Shown: positions 1-10,578 of the stretch, piece after piece
Layout: each line of letters opens with the position of its first letter
Position numbering within the stretch: the first letter of the stretch is position 1
Assembly (NCBI RefSeq): GCF_000328475.2
Contig: NC_026492.1
Coordinates: 434,001 to 498,000, forward strand
Source of the DNA: Mycosarcoma maydis
Lineage: Eukaryota; Basidiomycota; Ustilaginomycetes; Ustilaginales
Length of the DNA stretch: 64,000 bases
Direction of reading: 5' to 3'
Position numbers and translations under genes: made by a program
The notes under the pieces: generated by a model
Databases searched by the model: none
What the model saw: the letters and a program-made list of their open reading frames with translations, nothing else
What the model was told of the DNA's origin: nothing

Positions 1-1484
1 AATCGTGAATACGAAGCTGAGCGATACAGTCACGAGTCACAGAGTTGTGCATTGGCGTCGACCCCCACATTGACTCACGACTGCAAGTGCACTCGTTGTC
101 GTCCAGCAGCGGGAAGCAAGCACGAATCGTCGGATTCATGGGCCGAAACCCGTCTGTTGGCGCAACCTGGCGCGACCAGTAATTCGCTTCCACTTTGTCG
201 TCATACCCATCAATTAATTCTTCGGCTGCATCCGAGGCGAAGCCATTTTCGACGACGGTCAAAGTCTGCGATCAGGCCAGTCACCATTCGTGATTGTATG
301 CGGAGTCGACAATCGTGAATCCCCCGAAAAACATGGCGGGCGTCGCAAAAAGCTGTGACCTATTCGTGTCGTGACGGATGGACCAATTACCAAGCACGGG
401 TCAGCCGAAACATCCAGTCTGACGGAACGAGGCCAAGCATGTCTGGACCTCTCACTTGGTCAGACTGTACTTGCCAACTGACCAAGAGGAATGGGAAAAG
501 TCAAATGAACAAACCATCTACTTCATGTGAACAACCTGGGTCTGCTCACCGAAAACAATGCGTTGAGTGGGACGACACGGCAGTAGCCCCACCTTTACCT
601 CTACTGGCACAAGGGCGGAGGTGGGCTGCGCAGAAAAGCGTTGGCGGAGAAACACTGTGTTACTGCATCACCTGCAGATTCTCAACTGTGCAATTTTGGG
701 TTTTCGCTTCTCGTTCGCCTCTGCTGCGCCTCACCGACGGGAATACAGTATATTTTCTTTTAATTTTTTTTAGAGATTCCTGTTGGCACTCGAATAGGCT
801 GCCCCGCTGTTGATCGCTCAACCCTGCATTTTCAACGACCCACGTAGGTAAGCAGGCTGACTGATATTCGAGCCAGCTGTTTTTTTTATAGCAATTTTTT
901 CAACGCCTACCAATCATTCACGATTGTTGTGTGTGTTTTCGCTTGATCCCGATGTTCCTGGTTGTTTCGCTTCTCCAGATTCGGTGTTGCGCCGTTGTGT
1001 GTGTTGAGTTTGGGGTCCCCATGTGTGTCGAGTGAATGTCTGGCCACTCGAGACCAAATTCATTTTTTTTGTCTCTCTTCTTGTGCCTGTCGCGACCTGC
1101 TTTGTAGCATGGCCTGGCTTAGACTGGTTCGCTGACTGATTGACTAGCATAGCAAAACCCACTCGCTGCTGCGATGCCCTCCTCTGCTATGCCTAAACCC
1201 CTAGCTCATCCACGCACTCACTCGCAGAGCAATACCCACCATTCCCGATTCTCTTGCGCTTTCGCTGTCGCTTTGGCCTTAACGTTTGCATCTCCGTCCC
1301 TCGCCTCGCCACGCCTCCGACGTCTACATAAAGGACCCCATCCTTGACCCTCATCGACAACAAGTTCCCCTCATCCGTTCATCAGGCCTATCCTTCCCTC
1401 TTCAAGGCTTCCCTCCATTCCCTAATTTCTTTTCTTCTCCCTTTCACTTCATACACCCGCGCCGCGCTCTCTCTCTCTTTCAAG
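1..1484. other. Intergenic / promoter of the sugar transporter
   Basis: I see no convincing gene here. The open frames are short and begin at non-ATG codons. The stretch holds copies of the window-wide ATTCGTGATT-type motif (near 1, 293, 314 and 914) and its ACTCACGACT variant near 70. An ATAAAG TATA-like box lies near 1328. A CT-rich tract (about 1468-1482) directly precedes the ATG of the transporter, as in strongly expressed fungal genes. Confidence 0.6.
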
Positions 1485-3089
1485 ATGGCTGGAGGTGCTG
1501 TTGCCGATGTCGGCTACACCTCGACTGGCCCTGTGGCCCGCCCCGTCAACGTGAGGCAGTCGCTTCCTGCTATCCTGGTCGCTGCTGCTTCCGCTTTCGG
1601 CGGTGTTCTTTTCGGTTATGACACTGGTACAATTTCGGGTCTTCTCGTCATGAAGAACTTCAAGGAGACTTTTGGTCAGCTTTTGCCCGACGGAAAGGTT
1701 GACCTCACCACCAACGACACTTCGCTTGTTGTCTCGATTCTTTCGGCTGGTACCTTCGTCGGTGCCCTTGCCGGTGCTCCTCTATCTGACATCCTCGGTC
1801 GTCGATGGGGTATGCAGGTCGCTCTTTTCGTCTTCACCATCGGTGTCGTCATGCAGATGGCCACCACTAACCTAGACGTTTTCATCGGTGGCCGTGTCGT
1901 TGCCGGTCTCGGTGTCGGTATCCTCTCCACTATTGTACCCATGTACCAGTCCGAGACTGCTCCCCGCTGGATCCGTGGTGCGGTTGTTTCCGGCTACCAG
2001 TGGGCCATCACCATCGGTCTCCTCTGCGCCTCGCTTGCCACCTACGGTACCAAGAACCACGATAACTCTGGCGCGTGGCGTATTCCCGTCGGTATTCAGC
2101 TCGCCTTCGCCATCATTCTTTGCATCTTCTTCACGATTCTCCCCGAATCGCCCCGTTGGCTCGTCAAGAAGGGTAACCACGAACGTGCCTCCAAGTCGCT
2201 TGCCCGCCTCAACTCGACTGACGTTGACGACCCCATTGTCCGCTCCGAGCTCTCGGTCATCCAGACCAACCTCGACATTGAGCTGACCCACTCGACCGGC
2301 TCTTACCTCGACTGCTTCAAGACCAACGATCGAAAGTACTTGCTCCGATCCCTCACCGGTATCTTTATCCAGGCCTTCCAGCAGCTCACCGGTATCAACT
2401 TCATCTTCTACTTTGGCACCAAGTTCTTCGAGACCGCTCTCCCCGGCTCTGACCCCTTCATCTTCTCGGTCATCTCCAACGTTGTCAATGTCGTTTCCAC
2501 CATCCCAGGCATGTACATGATGGAGCGTCTCGGTCGTCGTAAGCTCCTCATCTGGGGTGCCGTCTGGATGTGTCTCTGCGAGCTCATTGTTGCCGTTGTC
2601 GGTACCGCTGTCCCCAAGGAGAACACTTCGGGTGGTAAGACCGCCGTCGCTTTCGTCTGCATCTACATTGCCGGTTTCGCCTCCACCTGGGGTCCTGCTG
2701 CCTGGGTCGTTTGCGGTGAGATTTTCCCTCTCGCCATCCGCGCCAAGGCTCTCTCGCTCTGCACTGCCTCCAACTGGCTCTGGAACTTTGGTATCGGCTA
2801 CGCCACCCCTTACCTCGTCGACTCTGGTCGCGGCAAGGCTGGTCTCGGTGCCAAAGTGTTCTTCATCTGGACCGGTACCTGCGCCTGCTGTGCCGTCTTT
2901 GCCTACTTCCTTATCTACGAGACCCGTCTGCTCTCGCTCGAGGAGGTCGACGAGATGTACGCTCAGACCAACCCCATCAAGTCGACCGCTGCCAACGCCG
3001 AGATCCGCGCTCGTCGCTCCGACCTCGAGGGTGCCGTTGCCCCCGTCAAGGAAGACGAGCTGGCCACCCACGACGAGAAAAAGTACTAA
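1485..3089 (+). CDS. MFS monosaccharide (hexose) transporter
   Basis: A sugar:H+ symporter of the major facilitator superfamily at the plasma membrane. The protein is 534 residues when started at ATG 1485, which follows a CT-rich leader and reads MAGGAVADVG; the frame continues upstream but only to a TTG. Sugar-porter signatures are in order: GYDTGTISG in TM1, LGRRWG in the loop between TM2 and TM3, PESPRWL before the central loop, QQLTGIN in TM7, ERLGRRK in the second half, and WVVCGEIFPL in TM10. The usual C-terminal PETKG is replaced by YETRLLSLEE. Length and twelve hydrophobic segments fit the family. Codon use is strongly biased to C-ending codons, which leaves a 399-codon open frame on the opposite strand and suggests high expression. 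A U. maydis Hxt1-type role is plausible, but the exact orthologue is not proven. Confidence 0.93.
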   Translation: MAGGAVADVGYTSTGPVARPVNVRQSLPAILVAAASAFGGVLFGYDTGTISGLLVMKNFKETFGQLLPDGKVDLTTNDTSLVVSILSAGTFVGALAGAPLSDILGRRWGMQVALFVFTIGVVMQMATTNLDVFIGGRVVAGLGVGILSTIVPMYQSETAPRWIRGAVVSGYQWAITIGLLCASLATYGTKNHDNSGAWRIPVGIQLAFAIILCIFFTILPESPRWLVKKGNHERASKSLARLNSTDVDDPIVRSELSVIQTNLDIELTHSTGSYLDCFKTNDRKYLLRSLTGIFIQAFQQLTGINFIFYFGTKFFETALPGSDPFIFSVISNVVNVVSTIPGMYMMERLGRRKLLIWGAVWMCLCELIVAVVGTAVPKENTSGGKTAVAFVCIYIAGFASTWGPAAWVVCGEIFPLAIRAKALSLCTASNWLWNFGIGYATPYLVDSGRGKAGLGAKVFFIWTGTCACCAVFAYFLIYETRLLSLEEVDEMYAQTNPIKSTAANAEIRARRSDLEGAVAPVKEDELATHDEKKY

Positions 3090-4090
3090 GCAGCTCTGCC
3101 GTATGGCAATGCTTTCTACCTCTTACTATTGCTCAGCGCTCTGGACATTTGGCTGATCAGGTGACCGTCCCGAGTCGTTGCAGAGCTTTTCTTCCTTCAT
3201 GACACCCTATTTTTTTTTGGCACGGATTCATGAACTAACTGTATTACTTCATGTCAGCAAAACGCTTTTCTGCTCACGCAGCACGCTTCTCATTGTCCAC
3301 CATAGCAATTGCATACCCCATATCTCGGTAAATTTTTTCCTCAGTGTGTGTGTGTCATGTCCATCGCCGTATCGAAGGTGTTGCCCTGAGCAAGTTAGTA
3401 GTGACGTATCTTTGCGCGTCTGGACTCGTCCGACTGTGACTCGTGACTGTTGCGTCTGGTGATAGGGCGAGAGCGTCTGGGAGAGCGGAGCTCGCCTCCC
3501 AATTTCCTTTAACGTCATATAAATTCGTGTTTTTTCATGTATCTACATGCTTTTCTTCTCCTCCATGATCTTTCTCATCGTCGCCAGGCTGGCCATCATC
3601 TAGCGCTCGAAACTTCCGTCGCTGTACTCGCTCCCTTGTTGTCGCTCGCCCGTGCGCTCATGCAGCCGCCCTTTTCCGGCGGGCAGGGAGCCTCAGCCGC
3701 AATCAAAGCATCTAGCATCCAACCAGCGAGTGACGCTTAGCCGGGATGGCTAGACTTTGGGCAAAGGCCTGATTTCGAGGCATTTCGTTAGGCATTTGTA
3801 GCGGCTCGGACGATACCTGGGTTGGGAACGGACTTGATTACAGCAATTGTCAAGCAACGCGCACGACGTGTGGCTGCAAAGTATAATCTTGAGCTTGATT
3901 TTGAGACGGATGCAGTTTGGCTCAGGTATCGAGGTTGGCGTCATCGAAGCGCAATTTGGCCTCTCGTAGTTGCGGAGGAGAGGAAATCGTGAATAATCGA
4001 CGCTGAGCAAATACAGTATGTCACCAAGCCGGGGCGGCGGGGTGGATAAAAACACGGGAATATGGATCATGCCATTGGAATCAAGACGAA
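3090..4090. other. Intergenic between convergent genes
   Basis: This contains the 3' ends of the sugar transporter (+) and of the Trm9-encoding gene (-). Only short chance open frames are present. One AATCGTGAAT motif lies near 3987, and a TGACTCGTGACTG variant lies near 3437. No gene was recognised. Confidence 0.6.
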
Positions 4091-5539
4091 TCACGGCTGC
4101 GACCACTGAACGCGCCATACCCCCCACCAGTTGCCTCTCTCCCAGCCGCCGGCCTCACGCACGACGTGGATGCGTTGCGCGACGCCAGCCGAACTACGGT
4201 GTACAGCAGGCATCGTAGCGGCTGCATCGGCAACCAACGCCTCCAACTCGCCCGACCGGAACATGTGGTAGTATCGATTGTACACGGGCCTTGCACCGTC
4301 CGTGTCTACTTGTCCCACTTTGCGCGCTGGTCGCGTTTCGTCCGCCTCGGTCTGGACGGTGAGCGACGACAGCGCCGTTTCGACCTCGCGCGTCGTTGCT
4401 TGCATATCCCTGGATGCTGCCACATCCAACTTGTTGCTACCCTTGCAGGCTTTCGGCGGCTTGGCTTTCTTGGACGCCGCCGTAGTTAGCACCCACGGAA
4501 CAAGCACGTCTTGGACATCGGTCACTTGGGCGTCAGCCTCAGCTTGACCGACGGTGTGTAAGCCGCTGTAGGAAACCAGACGGTCTTTGCTCTTGACGTG
4601 GTTGGGATCGTGGATCTCACGCTCGTGTTTGAGCGACTCGGGGTGCGTAGCCTGAAAGTGTCGCTTGCCTTCGTCCTTCTGCTCGAGCGCCCAGACAAAG
4701 ATCATGAACCTACCACGACCGGATCCGCCTTGCAGACGAGCGTCAGCCGTACCAACACCACCGTCACTGGCCGCGCTCAGCGATCCACCTTGTACAGGCG
4801 CTACAATGCGGATCAGCTCCTGCACAGACGCACGTCGGCGTTGCCACGTCGAAAAATGGTGGATCGTCGCAATGCTGATCGCATAATCGAACACCCCTGT
4901 ACGCAGTGATGACTCGATCGCGTCTCCCACAGCCACTTCGTGATATCTCTGGTCGGCCGCTAATGCTGGTTTGTTAGCTCCCTCCATCATACCGAAATTG
5001 TTCCTTGCTAGCCCGATCAGGTTCGACGAGCGATCAACACCAATGGTTACCAAGCTCTCCTGACCAAGACGCCTCGTCAACGATTCTTGGTCTGACTCTG
5101 ACTCTGGTGTTGGCGTTGTGGTACGTGGCAGTCCAAGAGTCGATCGAATGCCAAGGTATTTGCCGTTTCCGCACCCGAGATCCGCACCCAGGCTGCCGGC
5201 TGGAATCGTGCTCAGAAACGCAGGTATCAAAGGCCACGGCTTGTATCGGGTGTTGGAAAAGTGAGGTGCGATCGTCTCATAGATGCTATTCAACAACAAG
5301 CGCAGGTCAACGAGCAGAGTGCAAATGTCAGTCTAGGTTCGCGTCGCATGCAATGCTGCGCGGGCAGGATGGCTACGCACTTACGCATGAACGTTTTGCT
5401 GCTCGTACGAGAGTGCGTCAAAAGCAGCATCGCTTGCTGCTGGCTTCTTGAGACGCAGCTCAAGCTGTTGCTCAGCCCACCCCAATAGGCCGACGACCAC
5501 ATCCTCGAGCGAATCGAGATCACGCAGCTCGGCCACCAT
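4091..5539 (-). CDS. TRM9: tRNA (carboxymethyluridine) methyltransferase Trm9, spliced
   Basis: SAM-dependent methyltransferase that completes mcm5U at wobble uridine of tRNAs. The main exon is 4091-5285. It begins inside the conserved Trm9 N-terminus (IYETIAPHFSNTRYKPWP), so an upstream exon is needed. That exon ends at 5385 with SYEQQNVHA, and splicing 5286-5384 gives YEQQNVHAIYETIAPHF, as expected for the family. Motif I is LGCGNGKY, followed by AISIATIHH; the C-terminal hallmarks are RYYHMFRSGELE and a late NWW. The upstream exon is in frame with Med1 and contains no ATG of its own except the one at 5539 inside Med1 coding sequence. The protein therefore either starts at 5539 (449 residues) or is the tail of a 1198-residue Med1-Trm9 fusion. 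There is no room for a separate gene boundary. Confidence 0.85.
5286..5384 (-). other. 99-nt intron joining the Med1 frame to Trm9
   Basis: Read on the minus strand, the donor is GTAAGT directly after CATGC, the acceptor is GAATAG before CATCTATGAG, and a CTGAC branch-point-like element lies about 79 nt before the acceptor. Removal restores the conserved NVHAIYE junction of Trm9. If retained, the first intron bases complete a TAA stop, so an unspliced message ends the protein right at the junction. Confidence 0.85.
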
Positions 5540-7786
5540 AGACTGCGCTTCCGACGAAGAGCTTTCAAGACGCGCCTGTTTGCTCGCTGTCTTGCCTGAC
5601 GCATCCGACTCGGCAACCGCAGAGAGCAACCAGCCAACCTCGGACGTTGGTTTCGACGGTGAGATCGAGGCATCAAAATTCACCGTTGCGCCATTGTCTG
5701 CCAGAGCACGGAAAACAAGTTGCAAGCTAAGGCTTCGCTGTGCCTCGTCAACAGCTCCGTGGAGTGGAGTCCGAAATGCAATTGTGACGGCGATCTTACC
5801 CGAGTCCTCGCTAGAAGCCGACGCGAGAACGTCGTCAAGCGACAGATCGTCTGCCTGGCCTTGACCACCATCCACAGTCCCTGCTTCGCTCTCGCTCGAA
5901 GAGATGGCCGAGTGCATGATCTCAGTGACCTTGACTTCATCGCGCAGTACTTCGATAGCCGCCAAGAGTCTTGCCAAGGTTGAAGCGCCAACTTGAGGCG
6001 AACTGCTCTCATCCATCGCATCCGCGGGAGGCGCAGGATTGCTCAGCAGCGGGAGGCAATCGATGACGAGTCCTTGCAATTCCGTGCTGCGAACACTTTC
6101 AACCGTCTGCGCCAATGTGAAGGTACACTTTGATGATTTGCGTGCATCCTCGGATGCTTGTCGCGGACGACGAGACCAAGACGTGGCAAGGACATCTTCG
6201 AACCAGGTGGCGCCTCCGGAAGCCGGAACCGGTGCACCAGGATTGTTGTTGTGTGGTGTGAGCTGCTGGAGGTTGCAAATGCAGGCGAGCTTGGCAGCTG
6301 TTGGTCTTGTGACAACAACGGGTGGTGACAATTGAACAACAAAGTGCAAAGGCACAAGCTTTTCTCTGTCTGTCTCAGATGGAATAGAGCCGAGAGCTTG
6401 GGCTTGGTCCATGGTGGACGACGAAGCCAAGAGATCCTGTGCCGACAGAGACAAAGGAAAGGAGGGAGTGACTGTAGAGATGCCGGTCTGATCAGCGACG
6501 GGCAGGTCCAAGGCCTGAACGCCGATCGACAGAGTGTAATTCTGCTTCAAAGTCGGGTCATGCGCATAGATCGAGTGAAGGAATGGTTTCGTCTCATGCA
6601 ATTTGTGAAGTCCATGGCCACGATCCAGCAAAGCCGCGGCAGAACTGGACGAAGAGGCTTCAGCTTCAGAGATGCGTGCGACTGCTGAACAAAGCCCTTG
6701 CATTGCAGCGAACAAATCGCTTGTCCTCGATCCTTCCGTAGCAGCTTGACTCGCTCTGGCTTCGAGATCATCTAGGACAAGTAGCTCGTTGAGGTTAGTG
6801 GTCCACTTGGCCAGGGTTTGAGCGACTACCGTCCTGTCTTGTTGCAAAGAGCTTGACGACACAGGCCCGAAAAGCTTTTCAGCGATGAGCTCAACATCGC
6901 GCTCGAGCACGGCACCGAGACGAGGGTCACGAGTTTGCTGCGAATCGACCGAGTCTGTTGCGTATGATAGCTTCAGCTTGGTCTTTGGACGGAAGCCTTC
7001 AACAGTACCCGTCTTGACAATGTGCAGCTCGATATCGATGACTAGAATCTTGGCTCCAAGCGTGAGTGTATGGGTAAGAACACTGCCCGAGGCTGTATCT
7101 GATGGCACTTCGGTTGCTTCTGACGAAGGCTCGGAAAAGGTTTCGAGGCCCAGGGCTTTGGCTGTCGTCTCAAGAGTCTCGCAAAGGGCATCGAGCGTTT
7201 CGAGTGCTAAGCTCCAGCTGGAAGTGGGATGATCGCTGGAGCCACGGCGAAACGCACCGACTTGCAGCTGTTGCGGAAACGACACCAACGGCATTGGATG
7301 GATCGCTGTGTTCCCTCGGTCGACATCGGCCGACTTGATCGGGGCAATCGAATGCGCAAGCGCCGCGGTGTGCGTTGATGTTTCCGTGAGCAGCGAGATG
7401 TACCGGCGTATCTGATTAGCCGTGTTGGCATGATTTGATTGCTGCGGTGAGGACGGCGGTAATTGGAGAGCAGGCGTCGTGGCCGCAAATTGCGAAACCG
7501 AGTGACGGATCTGAGCGATCAGCTGACGATACTGATGACGTGAAAGTCGTCCATCCGCACTTGGGACCGAGTAGAGTGATTGAAGTGAAGAGTTGAGAGG
7601 GTGTAGCTCAGCCGAAGCCTCGGTCTGCAGCTGCAGACTACCTTTGGCCTGATGCAGCGGATCAAAGAGCGCACTTGTCTGTGCTTCAGCACCTGGTGTC
7701 GAGGCGACCAGAACCGTCGCGGTCAATGCTTCAGCTGCACCATCGCCCGTGACAGGCAGGCTATCAATGGTCGTATCAGTAGCCAT
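5381..7786 (-). CDS. MED1: Mediator complex subunit 1 (Med1), fused in frame to Trm9
   Basis: Subunit of the RNA polymerase II Mediator middle module, acting in the nucleus. ATG is at 7786, and the unspliced frame encodes 801 residues. The fungal Med1 pattern is visible in TLDALCETLETTAKALGLETF followed by ILVIDIELHI and KTKLKLSYAT. The family is divergent and the assignment rests on this block plus length. The C-terminal helix LEDVVVGLLGWAEQQ is followed within 30 residues by the first residues of Trm9 (SYEQQNVHA). The TAA that ends this frame is made by the donor site of the 5286-5384 intron. A spliced message would therefore read through into Trm9, giving 1198 residues. Transcribed divergently from the WD40 gene at 8295. 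Confidence 0.72.
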   Translation of the reverse strand: MATDTTIDSLPVTGDGAAEALTATVLVASTPGAEAQTSALFDPLHQAKGSLQLQTEASAELHPLNSSLQSLYSVPSADGRLSRHQYRQLIAQIRHSVSQFAATTPALQLPPSSPQQSNHANTANQIRRYISLLTETSTHTAALAHSIAPIKSADVDRGNTAIHPMPLVSFPQQLQVGAFRRGSSDHPTSSWSLALETLDALCETLETTAKALGLETFSEPSSEATEVPSDTASGSVLTHTLTLGAKILVIDIELHIVKTGTVEGFRPKTKLKLSYATDSVDSQQTRDPRLGAVLERDVELIAEKLFGPVSSSSLQQDRTVVAQTLAKWTTNLNELLVLDDLEARASQAATEGSRTSDLFAAMQGLCSAVARISEAEASSSSSAAALLDRGHGLHKLHETKPFLHSIYAHDPTLKQNYTLSIGVQALDLPVADQTGISTVTPSFPLSLSAQDLLASSSTMDQAQALGSIPSETDREKLVPLHFVVQLSPPVVVTRPTAAKLACICNLQQLTPHNNNPGAPVPASGGATWFEDVLATSWSRRPRQASEDARKSSKCTFTLAQTVESVRSTELQGLVIDCLPLLSNPAPPADAMDESSSPQVGASTLARLLAAIEVLRDEVKVTEIMHSAISSSESEAGTVDGGQGQADDLSLDDVLASASSEDSGKIAVTIAFRTPLHGAVDEAQRSLSLQLVFRALADNGATVNFDASISPSKPTSEVGWLLSAVAESDASGKTASKQARLESSSSEAQSMVAELRDLDSLEDVVVGLLGWAEQQLELRLKKPAASDAAFDALSYEQQNVHA

Positions 7787-8294
7787 GATCGGTGCTGTAG
7801 AGTGTTACGCTACTCGCTATGACAAGATCGGGGCGAAAGAGATGCCAGGCTACCAAGGAGAGGATAGAGGAGGCAATCGTGAATCTTCTCGTGTGCGCTG
7901 CTGGACACTCAAAAAGGCTTTGATTATTGGGTCGGTTTGGTTTCCGATTTCCGGATTTATTGGGCGTGGTGTCTCGCGTCCGTGCATGCACACTGGCTGA
8001 ATCGCCTGTATGAGAACAACACTCACACACAGCCTCACCATCGACCTCTCCATCTCGTACATGCTTCTCGCCAAACACACGTCGGCGCAACTCGTTTCTT
8101 TTGCTAGAATCATCTCGAAGGATTAAAAGCTTTTGCGGATATAGCTCGAGGAGACGAGTTTTCCGCGGCCGCGCGCCACGAAGGCGAGGATTGCTTAGAT
8201 AACGAAAGCATTCACGATTGTTGTCTTTGTCTAGTCGACCCTCATCTGTTCGAACAGAGCGTTTACATTCGACTCAAAGTAAGCGAGGGCGACT
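7787..8294. other. Divergent promoter region (Med1 / WD40 gene)
   Basis: A 508-nt region between two divergent start codons. It holds motif copies near 7876 (AATCGTGAAT) and 8210 (ATTCACGATTG) and a GCGGCCGCG GC-rich patch near 8167. No gene was seen. Confidence 0.6.
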
Positions 8295-10070
8295 ATGCCT
8301 CTGACAGCAGAATACAAGGCCAAATGGCCAGTGTTTGCGCTGGCATGGTCAAATCATCCGTCCACGTCGAGCTCCTCATCGTCGTTCCATCCTCGCAATC
8401 CATCCGGTTCAGCACGGTACATCCCTTCCTCTCCATCTCCTCTGGGACGTCAGGACAGCCTTGGCGGTCCTCCGCCTTCCACCACTCCTGGACCACCAGA
8501 CAGCGCAAGGATAGCCGTCGGATCGTTCGTGGAACAATACACCAATCGTATCCAGATTCTGGGCTTTGATCAACGCGACTCGACTTCGCTCACGCTCCTA
8601 GCAGACGCTTCCCATCCATATCCACCAACGAAGCTCGGATTTCAACCGTCGACGCTCTTTGATGCTTCTTCCAGCGAGCGGCGTGAGGCATCACTGGAAA
8701 GAGAAAGAAACCCGGGCGAGCGTGGTTATGCTTCTCCGACAACGAAATTGGCAAAGCGAGGCAGCTGGGGCGCTAAAGCACGGCCCTCTCTGTCAGGCGA
8801 AGGCGTAGAATCGCCAGACTACTACCCAGATAGAGAGCTGCTCGCAAGCACGGCTGATTGCCTGCGTATCTGGGAGATCTATCGAAACGAGTACTCAGAT
8901 CCATACCAGTCTAGCTACGTAGGCGGCAATGGAGGCGGTGGAGTACAGCAGGGCGAGGGCTCGCAACTGCCGTTTGCGTTACGCGAAAAGAGCGTCCTGG
9001 CACATTCGAAAAACACAAAGAGCCCACCAGCACCACTGACATCCTTCTCATGGAACACGCCATCACCGAATCTGATCGTGACTTCGAGTATCGACACTAC
9101 ATGTACCATCTGGGATCTTCCAACGCGCACAGCCTTGACACAACTCATCGCACACGATCGTGAAGTGTACGACGTCGACTGGTGTCCCGGATCCGCTGAC
9201 GTCTTTGCCAGTGTCGGGGCGGATGGCAGTGTTCGCGTGTTTGATCTGCGCAGCTTGGAACACTCTACCATCATTTATGAGACAGGCACGGCGCCTGGCG
9301 CTACCGAGTCGCGTCCAGGGACAAGCATGTCAATGTCATCAAGGGCCACATCCACTCGAAGCGTACCCGCTGCTCCGCTGCTGCGGATCGCCTTCAATCC
9401 GTGGGATGCCAACTACTTGGCCACGTTCCACCTGGAATCCGACTCTGTACAGATCCTCGACGTCCGTGCACCTGGTTCTCCCATCCTGGAGCTTCGAGGT
9501 CATTCGGCTGCAGTCAACGCGATTGCATGGGGCCCGCCCTCTGTTGGTGCCGGAGTGCTAGGTCCAAGCAAAGGTATGGTCTGCTCGGCTGCGGACGATG
9601 CGCAAGTCTTGGTCTACGATCTCGCCTCGACGACGTTGCGAACCGCCTCGGCACAGGGCAGAAGGAGCCGAAACGGCCACGCTCCATCACCAGCGCCCGG
9701 CTCTCTCGGGTACTCGCATTCAACCTCTTCGTTTGGCGGCACATCCAGCCCTGCGCCGACATCGAGCATCGCTGGCAGCATCGGCATCGGCGCCGAGATC
9801 CCTTTCCTTGCCTACACAACGCCCAATCAGGACATGGTCAACAACGTCTCGTGGCTGCGTGCAGGGGGTGGGGGCCTTCCGCCAGGTGTCGGTGGCTTCG
9901 GCGGAGGTGGAGGTGGAGGATCGAGCTCACACAAGAGTGTTGTGCAGGAATGGAACGAGTTTACTGCGGGGAGCACCGGTGGAGGCAGCTCTTCATCTGG
10001 GTTCGCTCCGCATGATTCGGACTGGATCGCTCTGGCAGCGGGCAACTCGGTGCGCGCTCTCAAAGTATGA
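8295..10070 (+). CDS. WD40 repeat protein of the WDR68/DCAF7/TTG1 family
   Basis: Scaffold protein that in other eukaryotes binds DYRK-type kinases and CUL4-DDB1 ligases. ATG 8295 opens a 591-residue frame beginning [19 protein letters not shown], close to the family start (Y-x-W-x-x-FAL-W). Diagnostic blocks follow: [83 protein letters not shown] and [15 protein letters not shown]. It is longer than the about 340-residue animal proteins because of low-complexity Ser/Pro/Gly insertions between repeats (for example near residues 140-170, 340-355 and 450-560). No introns are needed. Confidence 0.87.
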   Translation: MPLTAEYKAKWPVFALAWSNHPSTSSSSSSFHPRNPSGSARYIPSSPSPLGRQDSLGGPPPSTTPGPPDSARIAVGSFVEQYTNRIQILGFDQRDSTSLTLLADASHPYPPTKLGFQPSTLFDASSSERREASLERERNPGERGYASPTTKLAKRGSWGAKARPSLSGEGVESPDYYPDRELLASTADCLRIWEIYRNEYSDPYQSSYVGGNGGGGVQQGEGSQLPFALREKSVLAHSKNTKSPPAPLTSFSWNTPSPNLIVTSSIDTTCTIWDLPTRTALTQLIAHDREVYDVDWCPGSADVFASVGADGSVRVFDLRSLEHSTIIYETGTAPGATESRPGTSMSMSSRATSTRSVPAAPLLRIAFNPWDANYLATFHLESDSVQILDVRAPGSPILELRGHSAAVNAIAWGPPSVGAGVLGPSKGMVCSAADDAQVLVYDLASTTLRTASAQGRRSRNGHAPSPAPGSLGYSHSTSSFGGTSSPAPTSSIAGSIGIGAEIPFLAYTTPNQDMVNNVSWLRAGGGGLPPGVGGFGGGGGGGSSSHKSVVQEWNEFTAGSTGGGSSSSGFAPHDSDWIALAAGNSVRALKV

Positions 10071-10578
10071 TGCTTTCCAATGGCAATCACTCACCGAGAT
10101 TGATACTGTAGCGGCCAAGGACTTGACCAACATACCTGATACCCGACCCTTCCTCGCGTAGTGAGCATGCATGGTGGAGGGTGTACGATACACGACTCAC
10201 GACTGTGTGATTCCAAAAGGGCAGTGGAAAGTGTCTATCGGCGATCGATTTGGATCGGGTGATGGAATTTGAAAGGGCATCCACGATTTGTGCAAGAAGA
10301 AATTCAGAGGCGATTCGTGGTTGAGTCGTGAGTAATTTAGCAGAGAAATACAGCACAGTCAGAGTACAGTATACAGAACAGTCGTGAGTTAGTCTCGAGT
10401 GAGTTTCGAGTTTGGTTGTTTAGCTGTGCTGCTGCTGCATGATATTCGAGGCGATCTGCGAGACAGACGACTTGTCAAACACTACTCACAACTTATGATT
10501 CTTGATTGACAATTGACGATTGCGGCTCAACCTTTTTCTTCTGGTCGCATCGCTCACATCTATCAACAGCTAGACATC
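10071..10578. other. Intergenic between WD40 and nucleoporin genes
   Basis: No gene. Motif variants occur near 10190 (ACGACTCACGACTG), 10285 and 10310. The open frame of the nucleoporin reaches back to a TTG at 10513, but the first ATG is at 10579. Confidence 0.55.

Noticed and set aside
355..813. 152-codon plus-strand frame at the window start
   Set aside because: Non-ATG start and random-looking composition.
1872..3071. 399-codon open frame on the minus strand across the sugar transporter
   Set aside because: An antisense shadow of a strongly codon-biased gene; no recognisable protein pattern.
5290..5676. 128-codon minus-strand frame across the Med1-Trm9 junction in another frame
   Set aside because: It overlaps the conserved Med1/Trm9 frame, and splicing does not join it to any conserved sequence.
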